Below, piece after piece: positions 1 to 7,456 of a stretch of DNA of 15,413 nucleotides. The notes beneath the pieces were generated by a model. The model saw nothing but the letters and a program-made list of their open reading frames with translations, did no database searches and was not told the DNA's origin. Numbering within the stretch: position 1 is the stretch's first letter; every line of letters starts with the position of its first letter. The DNA is taken from the NCBI GenBank assembly GCA_031548645.1, contig JAVBQX010000345.1:1-15413 (forward strand), in the 5' to 3' direction. Source of the stretch: WRMR01 sp031548645 (GTDB lineage: Bacteria > Planctomycetota > Planctomycetia > Pirellulales > Thermoguttaceae). A program made the position numbers and the translations under genes.

Positions 1-1
1 C

Positions 2-538
2 GACTTTTCCATCGGCATGAAGCACGCGGTTCGTGAAGACCCGGACGTCATGCTCGTCGGTGAAATGCGTGACCGTGAAACCTTCGAAACGGCGATTCAC
101 GCGGCGGAAACGGGCCACTTGGTCTTCGGGACGATTCACGCGTCCAGCGCGCCGAGCACCATCGGGCGTATTCTCGACCTTTTCCCGCAGAACATGCACG
201 CGGCGATTCGTAGCGCGCTCGGCTTCAACATGCGCGGGATCGTGGCTCAGAAACTGCTGCCGTCGATCATTCCCGGCGTGCAGCGCGTGCCGACCTGCGA
301 AATCATGACCTTCAACCCGACGGTGAAAAAACTCGTGCTGGAAGAGGAAGATGAAAAACTGGGCGACGCCATCCGCATGTGCTCGCTCGAAGGGATGCAG
401 GACTTTACCATGAGCCTGAAGGGACTGATCCAGGCAAAGAAAATCGAACGCGCCGTCGCCTTCGAGGTCGCACCGAACGTCGACGCACTCAAGATGGCAC
501 TGAAAGGCATCGAAGTCAAAGAACCCGGGATTCTGTAA
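2..538 (+). CDS. pilT: PilT-family type IV pilus retraction ATPase, C-terminal part (5' end outside window)
   Basis: This is the last 178 codons of a hexameric ATPase of the PilT/PilU branch of the type II/IV secretion ATPases, which act at the cytoplasmic face of the inner membrane and power pilus disassembly. The Walker B region reads REDPDVMLVGEMRDRET, with the Glu and Arg of the GExRD motif intact. The His box follows as TGHLVFGTIHASSAPSTIGR, ending in DLFP as in PilT. The rest is the PilT-type C-terminal domain (GMQDFTMSLKGLI), finishing with the APNVDALKMALKGI signature. The Walker A loop and N-terminal domain lie upstream of the window. The frame is open from base 2, so the first in-frame ATG at 17 is internal. 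The stop codon is one base from the next ATG, which implies co-transcription and probably translational coupling. PilU or a planctomycete-specific PilT paralogue is possible; the family call itself is firm. Confidence 0.93.
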   Translation, partial: DFSIGMKHAVREDPDVMLVGEMRDRETFETAIHAAETGHLVFGTIHASSAPSTIGRILDLFPQNMHAAIRSALGFNMRGIVAQKLLPSIIPGVQRVPTCEIMTFNPTVKKLVLEEEDEKLGDAIRMCSLEGMQDFTMSLKGLIQAKKIERAVAFEVAPNVDALKMALKGIEVKEPGIL

Positions 539-539
539 A

Positions 540-2375
540 ATGTTAAAACGAGTAATTGTCCTGTTTTGCCTCGCCGTTACGATCACGCTTGCCTCGGGCG
601 CGTTGGTCGGGAATTCCGCCTTTGCGCAGAAAAAAGATGACAAGGAACCCAAACTGTCCGAACAGCAGCTTGCGCAGGCGAAAAAATTTCATGAGACGGG
701 TGACGAGGCCCTCAAGGAAGGCTGGTACGGAACGGGCGGGTATTTCAGCCTCCTCAAAATTGTCATCCTGCTGATTGGCTTTTGGCTCTGGGTTTACATG
801 ATCGACTGGCTGAATCGTGACGCGGAAGTTTTGAGGGACAAAAACCGCGGCATCTGGAACTGTATCAACTGCGGGCTGCTCGTCCTTGTCGGCGGGTTTG
901 GCACCATGTTGCTGATCCCGGTCTTCTGGATCGGACTCGGAGCCAGCGTTCTCGCGTTTTGGGCACCGCTCATCACCTACGCGATCATTCGAAACAAGCC
1001 GCTGCCGCCGCACGAGCGGGTCTTTACGCCCGACCACGTTTATTTTACGGTCGGTCGCATGTTGCGGATTAAAACGACACCGCCTAAAGCGACATACGAA
1101 CTCGGGCCGCCGGTCGCCCTGAAGGCGATGCAGAAAGACATGTCGAAAGTCGACCTGGACGCACGGACTTTGCTGGCCCGGAATCACGAAGGTTTCAATC
1201 AATACCGGCTCATCATCGCCAACGCCATTTTCAAACGGGCCACGGGCGTCATGTTCGATTACACTGAAGCGGAATGCCAGGTTCGATTCCAGGTCGACGG
1301 CGTCTGGCACCTGGTGCAAACCCTGACCCGCGAACAGGGCGACCCGATGCTCGAATCGGCGAAACTGCTGGTGGGCGCCAATCCGGCCGAACGCCGCAAA
1401 CGCCAGCACGGAACTTTCGTCGCCGTTGTCGAAAAAAAGAACAATTACGAAACGGAATTCGCCTCACAGGGGGTTCCGACCGGTGAAAAGGCCCTCGTCC
1501 AATTCCACATCACCAAGGTGCCGTTCAAATCGGCCGCGGATCTCGGGCTGGTCGATCCGGAACTCGCGAAAGTGCAACATGCCCTGGCCCTTGAGGAAGG
1601 CGTGTTCCTTGTGTCCGCCCCGCCGGCCAACGGGCTGCGGAGTTCGACGAACGTCTTCCTGAAAATCGCCGACCGTTACGTGCGCGACTTCGTCACGGTC
1701 GAGGACGAACGTAACAAATACGAGGGCGTGGAAAACCTTCCGGTGACCTATTACGATTCCGGGAAAAAGGAAACGCCGATGAGCGTACTGCCGGACGTGT
1801 TTTTCAAGGAGCCGCAGGTGTTGCTGCTCCGCGACATGATCAACCGGGAAACGCTGGAACTTTGCTGCAACGAGACGGAAAACGAGCGGCTGATCATCAC
1901 GACGGCCCGCGGGAAAGACTGCGCCGAAGCGATCTTCCAACTGCTCTCGCTGGGCATCGCGCCGCAATTGCTGGCCTCGAAACTGGCGACGGTCAGTTGC
2001 CAGCGACTGATCCGGCGGCTTTGCCCCGACTGCAAGGAAGCCTTCCAGCCGCCGCCGGCCATGCTGCAAAAGCTGGGCATCCGCCCGGGCACGGTCGAAA
2101 ACCTGTACCGCGTCCGGTCCGCCCCGAAGGAAGGCGAAAAGCAGCTTCCCTGCACGAAATGCAACGACATCGGGTATTACAACCAGACGGCCATGTTCGA
2201 AATCCTCGAAATCAACGACGCCTTCCGCAAGGTCATTTTGGCCAGCAAATCCGTCGACCAGTTGCGTCAAGGACTTCAAAAGGCGGGGCACAAAGGCTTC
2301 ATTCCGTCCGGCATGGCCCTGGTCGCCAACGGGACGACCTCGATCGAGGAATTGACGCGAATTTTGAAAATGTAG
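540..2375 (+). CDS. Membrane-anchored PilB/GspE-like protein with degenerate ATP-binding motifs (probable pseudo-ATPase)
   Basis: 611 residues. Residues 1-30 form a signal peptide ending in NSAFAQ. Hydrophobic segments lie at about 69-89, 109-127 and 129-150, so cleavage plus three spans would put the remainder in the cytoplasm. From about 210 the sequence follows the PilB/GspE fold: an ATGVMFDY segment matching the usual ASDIHIEP, then FQVDGVWH and ANPAERRKRQHG. The nucleotide site is not conserved. The Walker A position (360-370) reads APPANGLRSST, without GxGK[ST]. Walker B (427-438) reads VLLLRDMINRET, where the family has VxVGEIRDxET, so the catalytic Glu is Asp and the Arg is Ile; the His box is also lost. 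The zinc-binding tetracysteine is intact (C495, C498, C538, C541), followed by GYYNQTAMFEILEIND. It sits one base after pilT. I infer a structural or regulatory partner of an active pilus or secretion ATPase. The similarity is clear; the role is not. Confidence 0.85.
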   Translation: MLKRVIVLFCLAVTITLASGALVGNSAFAQKKDDKEPKLSEQQLAQAKKFHETGDEALKEGWYGTGGYFSLLKIVILLIGFWLWVYMIDWLNRDAEVLRDKNRGIWNCINCGLLVLVGGFGTMLLIPVFWIGLGASVLAFWAPLITYAIIRNKPLPPHERVFTPDHVYFTVGRMLRIKTTPPKATYELGPPVALKAMQKDMSKVDLDARTLLARNHEGFNQYRLIIANAIFKRATGVMFDYTEAECQVRFQVDGVWHLVQTLTREQGDPMLESAKLLVGANPAERRKRQHGTFVAVVEKKNNYETEFASQGVPTGEKALVQFHITKVPFKSAADLGLVDPELAKVQHALALEEGVFLVSAPPANGLRSSTNVFLKIADRYVRDFVTVEDERNKYEGVENLPVTYYDSGKKETPMSVLPDVFFKEPQVLLLRDMINRETLELCCNETENERLIITTARGKDCAEAIFQLLSLGIAPQLLASKLATVSCQRLIRRLCPDCKEAFQPPPAMLQKLGIRPGTVENLYRVRSAPKEGEKQLPCTKCNDIGYYNQTAMFEILEINDAFRKVILASKSVDQLRQGLQKAGHKGFIPSGMALVANGTTSIEELTRILKM

Positions 2376-2433
2376 ACGAACGCAGGAATTTCAACAAGAC
2401 ACACGAATCATACGTTCCGCAATGACATGACGC

Positions 2434-2440
2434 GGAGGAA
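2434..2440 (+). promoter_or_regulatory. Strong Shine-Dalgarno site (GGAGGAA)
   Basis: GGAGGAA lies 8 bases before the ATG at 2449 and fixes that start. The 73-base gap after the preceding stop shows no hairpin that looks like a terminator, so the membrane-protein gene probably belongs to the same transcript. Confidence 0.75.
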
Positions 2441-2448
2441 TAAGCAAT

Positions 2449-3126
2449 ATGGCACATGCACTTGACCCATCCATTACCATCATCTGGATCACCATCGTCC
2501 AGGTTTTGTTCGGACTTTTCGGCTTGCTCGGCATCGCCGGCTTTGTGGCGTTCCGCTGGAAAGACGGCCTGTGGGGCGCGATCCTCACCGCATTCAACCT
2601 CATTTTCGCCGGGTTGATCACGATGAATTTTTACGAAACACTCGGCAAAACGCTCGCCAGTGCGGCTCCCATCGGCCTGTTTTACTGGGATTGCCTGATG
2701 TTTTGCATTCTCATCATGGTGACCTTCGCCATCCTGAGCATGGTCACCAATCGCATCTCCCGGGTGATCGTCACGTTCCCGAACCCGGTCGAATTGTCGG
2801 TCAAACCGCTGCTGCTCCTGGCGACGGTTCTGCTGATTTTCGCGCCGATCGTGCTTTTCGTGGCCCAAATCGGGGCGACTGCCCCGAAACCGATCGCGGC
2901 CTGGATCGATATCGACAAACCGGAATCCCCACTGGAAAAGGTATTGCCCGTTGCGATGAAAACCGCCTCGAAAGGTTCGCTCAGCGCACTCAGCGGGCCG
3001 AATGAATTCGACCCGAAAAACGATTTCCTGCTCCGGCAGTACAAACGTCGATGTGCCCTGTTTTCCACGCTTTGGGACAAGAGATCGTCGCGGTTTTCCG
3101 GGAACGCGGACTTTCTCAAGAATTAA
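2449..3126 (+). CDS. Four-span inner-membrane protein, CvpA-like in layout (function unknown)
   Basis: 225 residues. I do not recognise a specific family with certainty. Four hydrophobic spans are visible at about 10-34, 42-64, 77-99 and 118-141, followed by a soluble, charged tail of about 80 residues. The first three spans have the look of a CvpA/colicin V production-type protein: a short basic RWKDGLWGA turn after span 1, then a span rich in small residues, then a span ending in a basic NRISR. That assignment rests on pattern alone. The tail carries KKVLP-like acidic and basic stretches but no recognisable motif. A strong ribosome-binding site supports the start. It lies between the pilus-type ATPase genes and another small membrane protein, so it may be an integral partner of that machinery. 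Confidence 0.82.
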   Translation: MAHALDPSITIIWITIVQVLFGLFGLLGIAGFVAFRWKDGLWGAILTAFNLIFAGLITMNFYETLGKTLASAAPIGLFYWDCLMFCILIMVTFAILSMVTNRISRVIVTFPNPVELSVKPLLLLATVLLIFAPIVLFVAQIGATAPKPIAAWIDIDKPESPLEKVLPVAMKTASKGSLSALSGPNEFDPKNDFLLRQYKRRCALFSTLWDKRSSRFSGNADFLKN

Positions 3127-3186
3127 AGAAACGCCGCGGTTGTATGTTTTCCTGATTCATGCTTGATATTTTTTGTTTGATGATTC

Positions 3187-3190
3187 GGAG
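3187..3190 (+). promoter_or_regulatory. Ribosome-binding site deciding the ATG at 3199
   Basis: GGAG at 3187-3190 lies 8 bases before the ATG at 3199. It overlaps the alternative in-frame GTG at 3190, so the GTG cannot use this site. The ATG is therefore preferred, and the protein is three residues shorter than the longest frame. Confidence 0.6.
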
Positions 3191-3198
3191 TGACGATA

Positions 3199-4032
3199 AT
3201 GACGGAAACCCAACCACAAAAAAGCGGTTCCCTGTTTGATGTAAAATGGAATGAGGCCAGCGAAATTCCGACTTCCAGGGAATACCGGACTATCAGCGTG
3301 CCGAGCCTGTTGGCCTTCCTGATCGGCCTGCTTTCCCCTTTGGTGCTGATCAACTGGGGCTTTGTCTTCCTGCCGCTTCTCGCCCTGATTCTTGCGTTCG
3401 TGGCTTTGTACGGCATTGCAAAATCCGAAGGAATGCGATTCGGCAGACCGCTTGCCTGGACGGCGATCTTTCTTTCGCTTTGTTTTGTCGTGATGAATTT
3501 TTCCCTTTGGGAAGCCTACAAAAGCCGGGTCACACGCGAAGCGATCGAATTTGCCGGGAGCTATTTCGATGTGCTCGCACGTTCGAAAGACGATCCCGAA
3601 ATCGATCTCCTTAAAATCCGGGACATGCAGACGGCCTATTGGGGGAGAAGCGTCGCGCCGTCGGAAAATCGTTGGAAAGCGATGGAGAAAGACATGATGG
3701 GCCAGGAAGACCTGGGGATGTTTGCCCAAGATATCCTGATGCGAACCTTAATGGCGCTCGGCGACAAGGCCAAACCCACGTTTTACAAAGTAAAATCCCA
3801 TGCTTATGACAAGGGGCACAACTCAGATTACGTCACGCTGGTATATGCCGTCACATACGATAACGACAGCGGGGAAAAGGAAACCTTTTTTATCGATCTG
3901 ACCGTCAAGCGATTCCAAGGCGAAGACACGACCACCGTTGCCAACAAAAAAACGAAAATGGGCGGTTGGGCCGTGCAGGGCATGAAAGGGCCGGTTTTGC
4001 CGAAGGAATTCGAAGACAAAGGAAAATCCTGA
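3199..4032 (+). CDS. Membrane protein with DUF4190-like N-terminal hairpins and a soluble C-terminal domain
   Basis: 277 residues from the ATG at 3199. A short cytoplasmic N-terminus (about 30 residues, polar) precedes three hydrophobic segments at roughly 33-51, 53-74 and 84-104. The pattern ISVPSLLAFLIGLL, then ALILAFVALYGIAKSEGMRFGRPLAWTAI resembles the DUF4190 small-membrane-domain signature (repeated hydrophobic hairpins with a GRxLAxTAI turn), but this is a resemblance only. The C-terminal 170 residues are soluble and mixed alpha/beta. They contain the stretch KVKSHAYDKGHNSDYVTLVYAVTYD and a later FIDLTVKRFQG, which read like a beta-rich domain facing the periplasm. I know no function for it. 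It follows the previous membrane protein after 72 bases with no obvious terminator and is likely part of the same operon. Confidence 0.8.
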   Translation: MTETQPQKSGSLFDVKWNEASEIPTSREYRTISVPSLLAFLIGLLSPLVLINWGFVFLPLLALILAFVALYGIAKSEGMRFGRPLAWTAIFLSLCFVVMNFSLWEAYKSRVTREAIEFAGSYFDVLARSKDDPEIDLLKIRDMQTAYWGRSVAPSENRWKAMEKDMMGQEDLGMFAQDILMRTLMALGDKAKPTFYKVKSHAYDKGHNSDYVTLVYAVTYDNDSGEKETFFIDLTVKRFQGEDTTTVANKKTKMGGWAVQGMKGPVLPKEFEDKGKS

Positions 4033-4164
4033 TTGCGCTGGACTCATGAAGCGATGCGGCATATTGTGCCGGCGGTAAAATTTAAACACATCCGATGAAT
4101 CGCTTGCTTCGCCAATGCCGAAAAACATCTTTTTTTGTGTAACTGCCTTTCATTGACGCAGCAA

Positions 4165-4192
4165 GCAGCGCTGGCAGCGCGGTGCATTTTTT
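4165..4192 (+). terminator. Possible weak terminator in the 210-base gap before the GTPase gene
   Basis: A perfect 5-bp stem GCGCT-GGC-AGCGC (4168-4180) is followed six bases later by six T residues (4187-4192). The stem is short and the T run is displaced, so this is weak. The 4033-4242 gap otherwise shows an earlier T run (4130-4136) and no clear promoter. If the hairpin is real, the GTPase gene would be only partly co-transcribed with the upstream genes. Confidence 0.25.
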
Positions 4193-4231
4193 ATCGCCAC
4201 CATAATAATCCGACGAGCCGTCATGTAGGAT

Positions 4232-4235
4232 GGAG
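4232..4235 (+). promoter_or_regulatory. Ribosome-binding site deciding the GTPase start
   Basis: GGAG at 4232-4235 lies 7 bases before the ATG at 4243. The frame stays open upstream to a TTG at 4135, but the extra 36 residues (including CNCLSLTQQ) overlap the hairpin region, have no ribosome-binding site and show no domain, so the ATG at 4243 is chosen. Confidence 0.65.
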
Positions 4236-4242
4236 AATTGAA

Positions 4243-6150
4243 ATGACAGACCGCCTGGAAAACGCGACGATGGACGATCTGGTGCGTTCGGTGCTCTGGC
4301 TTGATCGTTCGCTGGATCTGTTGCATCCCGCGGTCGTGCCGATGGGCGTCGAATCTCCCCTGGATTCGGAATGGTACGCGCTTTTACGAAAAAAACTCGT
4401 CCCGCAACTCTCGCGGCGTTCTCATCTCGTGGTCGCCGTGACGGGCGGAACCAACACGGGCAAGTCGGTCGTCTTCAATCAACTCGCCGGTGAAAAGGCC
4501 AGCGCCGCCGATGCACGGGCCGCCGGGACCAAGCATCCGGTCTGCCTTTTGCCGCCCGGCAGCGACGCCGACGAACTGCTGCGGCAGTATTTTGAAACCT
4601 TCGAACACCGGCACTGGCGTCAGGCGAGCGATCCGCTCGAAGCGGCGCCGGAACACCGCCTGTACTGGAACATCGGCCAAAACGTGCCCCCCCGGCTGTT
4701 GCTGGTCGATACGCCGGACATAGATTCCGACGTCGAGGTCAATTGGGAGCGGGCCCGCGACATCCGGCAGGTCGCCGACCTGCTCATTGCCGTTTTGACG
4801 AGCCAGAAATACAACGATGCTGCCGTCAAGCAGTATTTTCGCGAGGCCGTCGAAGCCGGCAAACCGGTTTTGCTCGTCTGGAACATGGCCTACGACGAAC
4901 AGTATCGCGGCGTCTGGCCCGAATGGATCTCGCAGTTTCGCGCCGAAACCGGCGTCGCCCCGCTGGCCGTTTTCGCAACGCCATATGATCGCGCGGCCGT
5001 CGAAGCGATGACGCTTGAAGTGCGCGATCTCGGCCTCGACGGACGCGGAGTGCGATGCGATCAAGCATCGGCAAAACAAACGCAATCGGAGCAACTTGCG
5101 GACGAATTGTTTCCCGTCGTGCCGCTGGGAAAATATCTCAACGAAATTCGATTCGACGAGTTGAAAATGCAGGCGCTCATCGGGGCGCTGCGTCGCGTCG
5201 ATGCGGAACACGAAGGCATCGGCACTTACCTCCGACAAGTCGAAACGGCGGCCCGCGATTTTGACGCAGCGGCCCGGACGATTCGCGGGCGCGAGCATTT
5301 CGACATCGACTGGCCGACGATTCCGAAAGCGATGCTCGCCGAAGAAATCGGTCGCTGGTGCAATTCGAAACGCTCCGATCTTCTGCAAAACGTCAGCGCG
5401 GCGTACGATACGGTGCTCGCGCCCGTGCAATGGGCCTGGGGCGGTTTCCGCAACCGCTGGGCCTCGAAGCGGCAGAAGGCCGAGCAGAAGGAGGAACTCG
5501 CCGCCGTCATGCAGTTGGTCGAAAAAACGATCGACCAGTTGAAACTGCTCGGCATCGCGACGGAAAACCGGGTTTTGAAGGACGAACTGAACAGTTACCT
5601 CGGCGAAAAACGCAAGGAACTGCTCAAGGCCGGAGAACGGATTCATTCGCAAATTCCGCCGAAAACCGACGCCTACATGCGCGGCGAAGTGTACGCCATC
5701 CTCAACCGTTGGGCCGAAGAAAATCCGGCACAATGGCAAAAGCTGCACAAAATTGACACCGCGGCGCTCGGGGCCCACGCCGTCTTGAGCGTCGGGGCGC
5801 TTGCCACCTGCGGCGTTTTGGGATTGGGCGCGGCCATCGGTTCGGCGGGACTTGCGCCGCTGCTTGCCACCGGCGGCATCACCGGCGGAAGCGAGGCCCT
5901 GCTCAAAATTCTCGGCGAGGAAGTCCGCATGAAAATCGCCGAACTGAAAATCGCCATCCAGCGAAAATACGCCACCTGGCGCAAGGGCATTTTTCTCGAA
6001 CGCTTCGAATCGGAGTTGTGGGGCGGGATGCTCGCGAAATTCGACTCTTTTTCCGCCATCCCCCATTCGAAGGAATATCTCGACACGGTCCAAGCCCTCG
6101 ACAGCGTGCGGAACATCCTCAAACAGGGCCCCGATTCCGGTGATGTGTGA
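4243..6150 (+). CDS. Dynamin-like/YfjP-type large GTPase with C-terminal hydrophobic hairpin
   Basis: 635 residues. A P-loop GTPase domain occupies about residues 55-270: G1 is GGTNTGKS (68-75), preceded by hydrophobic LVVAVT; the switch I threonine is probably T96 in AAGTKHPV; G3 is LLLVDTPDIDSD, DTPD at 156-159, with Asp in place of the usual Gly of DxxG. The strand normally ending in NKxD reads LLVWNMAYDEQ (N214 to D218), so the guanine-specificity motif is not canonical. About 270-500 is helical and charged, with a long coiled-coil-like stretch near 420-490. A glycine- and alanine-rich hydrophobic stretch at about 507-548 could be a membrane-inserted hairpin, as in bacterial dynamin-like proteins. 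The likely role is GTP-dependent membrane remodelling or scaffolding at the inner membrane. Its place behind the pilus-type ATPase and membrane-protein genes suggests, but does not prove, a shared process. Confidence 0.85.
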   Translation: MTDRLENATMDDLVRSVLWLDRSLDLLHPAVVPMGVESPLDSEWYALLRKKLVPQLSRRSHLVVAVTGGTNTGKSVVFNQLAGEKASAADARAAGTKHPVCLLPPGSDADELLRQYFETFEHRHWRQASDPLEAAPEHRLYWNIGQNVPPRLLLVDTPDIDSDVEVNWERARDIRQVADLLIAVLTSQKYNDAAVKQYFREAVEAGKPVLLVWNMAYDEQYRGVWPEWISQFRAETGVAPLAVFATPYDRAAVEAMTLEVRDLGLDGRGVRCDQASAKQTQSEQLADELFPVVPLGKYLNEIRFDELKMQALIGALRRVDAEHEGIGTYLRQVETAARDFDAAARTIRGREHFDIDWPTIPKAMLAEEIGRWCNSKRSDLLQNVSAAYDTVLAPVQWAWGGFRNRWASKRQKAEQKEELAAVMQLVEKTIDQLKLLGIATENRVLKDELNSYLGEKRKELLKAGERIHSQIPPKTDAYMRGEVYAILNRWAEENPAQWQKLHKIDTAALGAHAVLSVGALATCGVLGLGAAIGSAGLAPLLATGGITGGSEALLKILGEEVRMKIAELKIAIQRKYATWRKGIFLERFESELWGGMLAKFDSFSAIPHSKEYLDTVQALDSVRNILKQGPDSGDV

Positions 6151-6182
6151 CACATCATCAGAGCCCGAACCGTGGGAATATC

Positions 6183-6264
6183 AACCAACCCCAAGCGTCA
6201 GCGCGGGTGATATGTTTCATGAATGTCGGTTTCAATCTCCCCGCGCTAACGCTTGGGGCTGGTT
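6183..6264. repeat. REP-like long palindrome, copy 1 (convergent intergenic)
   Basis: Arms 6183-6207 and 6240-6264 are reverse complements with 2 mismatches in 25, separated by 32 bases. The core of the left arm is CCCCAAGCGTCAGCGCGGG. It fills most of the 141-base gap between the converging GTPase and ferredoxin genes. The core GCGTnAGCG recurs in the palindromes at 11609-11749 and 12772-12843. Such elements can act as bidirectional transcript ends. Confidence 0.85.
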
Positions 6265-6270
6265 AAATTT

Positions 6271-6307
6271 TGAAAATGCCTTACGCTCCGCTCACTGGCA
6301 ATTTTCA
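6271..6307 (-). terminator. Imperfect hairpin overlapping the ferredoxin gene's stop codon
   Basis: TGAAAATGCC (6271-6280) pairs with GGCAATTTTCA (6297-6307) with one unpaired base and a 16-base loop that contains the stop codon. On the minus strand it is followed by AAATTT rather than a true T run, so it may stabilise the 3' end rather than terminate. Confidence 0.3.
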
Positions 6308-7185
6308 TCGAACAGGCGGAGCAGTTCCTTTTGCTCTTCGGGGCGATAGGGCGGGAGTCCCATCAATCGGAGACGCATCGCGTTGGTCGGGCAGACGGCG
6401 ACGCATCGCAGGCAGAGGGTGCAGCCCATGCTCGGTTCCGGGGGCGATTTGATCGGGCGGGTGTTGCGGCGGACCTGTTTTCTTTCGCGGTCGCCGTGTT
6501 CCGGGTTGGCTTCTTCCAGCGACCGCATCGACAGGGCCCCGACCGGGCAATGTTTCGCGCAGAGTCCGCAGCGTGTGCAGGGCTTCGACCGTGCCGCGAC
6601 GCGGGGATAGCGGAACAGCGGCGCGAACAGGTTTCGACATGCGAACAAACGCCGCATCAACACAGCCCAGGCGTCGGTGAGAACGGGGATGCGCCGCCAG
6701 CGGGTCCGGCCGGCCACGAGCCGGTCGGCAAAGTTTCGCACGCGCCGGACCGCCGCGCGAATCATGCGCCGGGCAAGCCGTCCGTGAACGAAGGCGAAAA
6801 AACTGTCCGGCATGATCAGCTCCTTCGCGCCGAGGCAGACGAAGCCTTTTTCCGTCAGGATGCGTTTGAGCGGTCCGCGCACGCCGCCGCACGACGTCGC
6901 GCCGGCGGTATTGACCATGAATGCCGGCACGCGGTCGACATGCGGCAACTGCTCGGCGTATTGCCGCACGATTTCCGGAATGGAAAAGCAATGCGTCGGG
7001 AACACCAGCCCGAACACCGCCGTCGGATCGAGTTCACAGGGATCGCGATCTTCCAACGCGCGCAGCTCGACGCCCAGCCCCAGCTCGCGAAATCGACCGG
7101 CCAGAGCCTGGGCCGCAATGAGCGAGTTCCCGGAACCGGAGAACCAGTAGAGATGAACCGTCCGGCGGTCGAACAATGAAGCCAT
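6292..7185 (-). CDS. EFR1-family flavodoxin/2[4Fe-4S] ferredoxin fusion protein
   Basis: 297 residues. The N-terminal 150 are flavodoxin-like: the FMN phosphate loop is YWFSGSGNSLIAAQ (13-26), followed by GLVFPTHCFSIPEIV (59-73) and the loop NTAGATSCGG (92-101). The C-terminus holds two 4Fe-4S sites. The first is C203, C206, C209, C213 in CTRCGLCAKHCP; the second is C255, C258, C261, C265 in CTLCLRCVAVCP. About 40 hydrophilic residues separate them. This is the EFR1 (flavodoxin plus bacterial ferredoxin) arrangement, presumably a cytoplasmic one- or two-electron carrier or oxidoreductase; the electron donor is unknown. The 150-200 linker is rich in arginine and tryptophan and might associate with the membrane. 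The start is the ATG at 7185; no strong ribosome-binding site precedes it. It lies downstream of the FG-GAP gene but behind a good terminator, so it is probably transcribed separately. Confidence 0.9.
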   Translation of the reverse strand: MASLFDRRTVHLYWFSGSGNSLIAAQALAGRFRELGLGVELRALEDRDPCELDPTAVFGLVFPTHCFSIPEIVRQYAEQLPHVDRVPAFMVNTAGATSCGGVRGPLKRILTEKGFVCLGAKELIMPDSFFAFVHGRLARRMIRAAVRRVRNFADRLVAGRTRWRRIPVLTDAWAVLMRRLFACRNLFAPLFRYPRVAARSKPCTRCGLCAKHCPVGALSMRSLEEANPEHGDRERKQVRRNTRPIKSPPEPSMGCTLCLRCVAVCPTNAMRLRLMGLPPYRPEEQKELLRLFDENCQ

Positions 7186-7226
7186 GGCATGATCCGCGAT
7201 GCGAAATGACCGTAAAATGAAACCCG

Positions 7227-7232
7227 AGTCAA
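7227..7232 (-). promoter_or_regulatory. Possible -35 box for the ferredoxin gene (weak)
   Basis: On the minus strand TTGACT is present 40 bases before the ATG at 7185, but no good -10 lies 16-18 bases on; the closest AT-rich block (TTTTAC) is too near. The rest of the 271-base gap (7186-7456) holds the terminator hairpins of the FG-GAP gene and nothing else I can identify. Confidence 0.2.
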
Positions 7233-7362
7233 TACTTTACCAGATTCCCTCAATTCTGTACAGGCGAAAATCTCCGAGTCGGCAGAGAAAGATTCTTCCG
7301 CAAAACCTTGTGGCGGAATTTTCAAACGGCTTGCATAACATCGTGTATGTCGCCGCCGCCGG

Positions 7363-7395
7363 AAAAAAAACGCGGCGGTCCCACACGACCGCCGC
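7363..7395 (-). terminator. Intrinsic terminator of the FG-GAP repeat gene
   Basis: On the minus strand a perfect 9-bp stem GCGGCGGTC/GACCGCCGC (7387-7395 with 7372-7380, six-base loop) is followed by one G and eight T residues (7370-7363). It lies about 60 bases beyond the stop at 7457. A second hairpin, GGCGTC-TGC-GACGCC at 7404-7418, stands just before it. Confidence 0.85.
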
Positions 7396-7456
7396 AATGG
7401 CCGGGCGTCTGCGACGCCGCGGCGAAATGTCTTTCAAACGCTAATGTGGATGGCAA

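Noticed and set aside
543..2291. Long minus-strand frames opposite the pseudo-PilB gene
   Set aside because: No motifs, no ribosome-binding sites, and full overlap with a convincing plus-strand gene.
540..2375. Calling the 611-residue protein a functional PilB
   Set aside because: Walker A and Walker B are both broken, so ATP hydrolysis cannot be assumed although the fold is similar.
4384..6153. 589-codon open frame on the minus strand
   Set aside because: It lies wholly opposite the GTPase gene, whose P-loop and other motifs are clear. The antisense translation is rich in Arg, Phe and Gly with no motif, a usual by-product of GC-biased codon use.
6331..7179. 282-codon plus-strand frame opposite the EFR1-type gene
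   Set aside because: The minus strand carries two perfect 4Fe-4S motifs and a flavodoxin loop; the plus frame has none.
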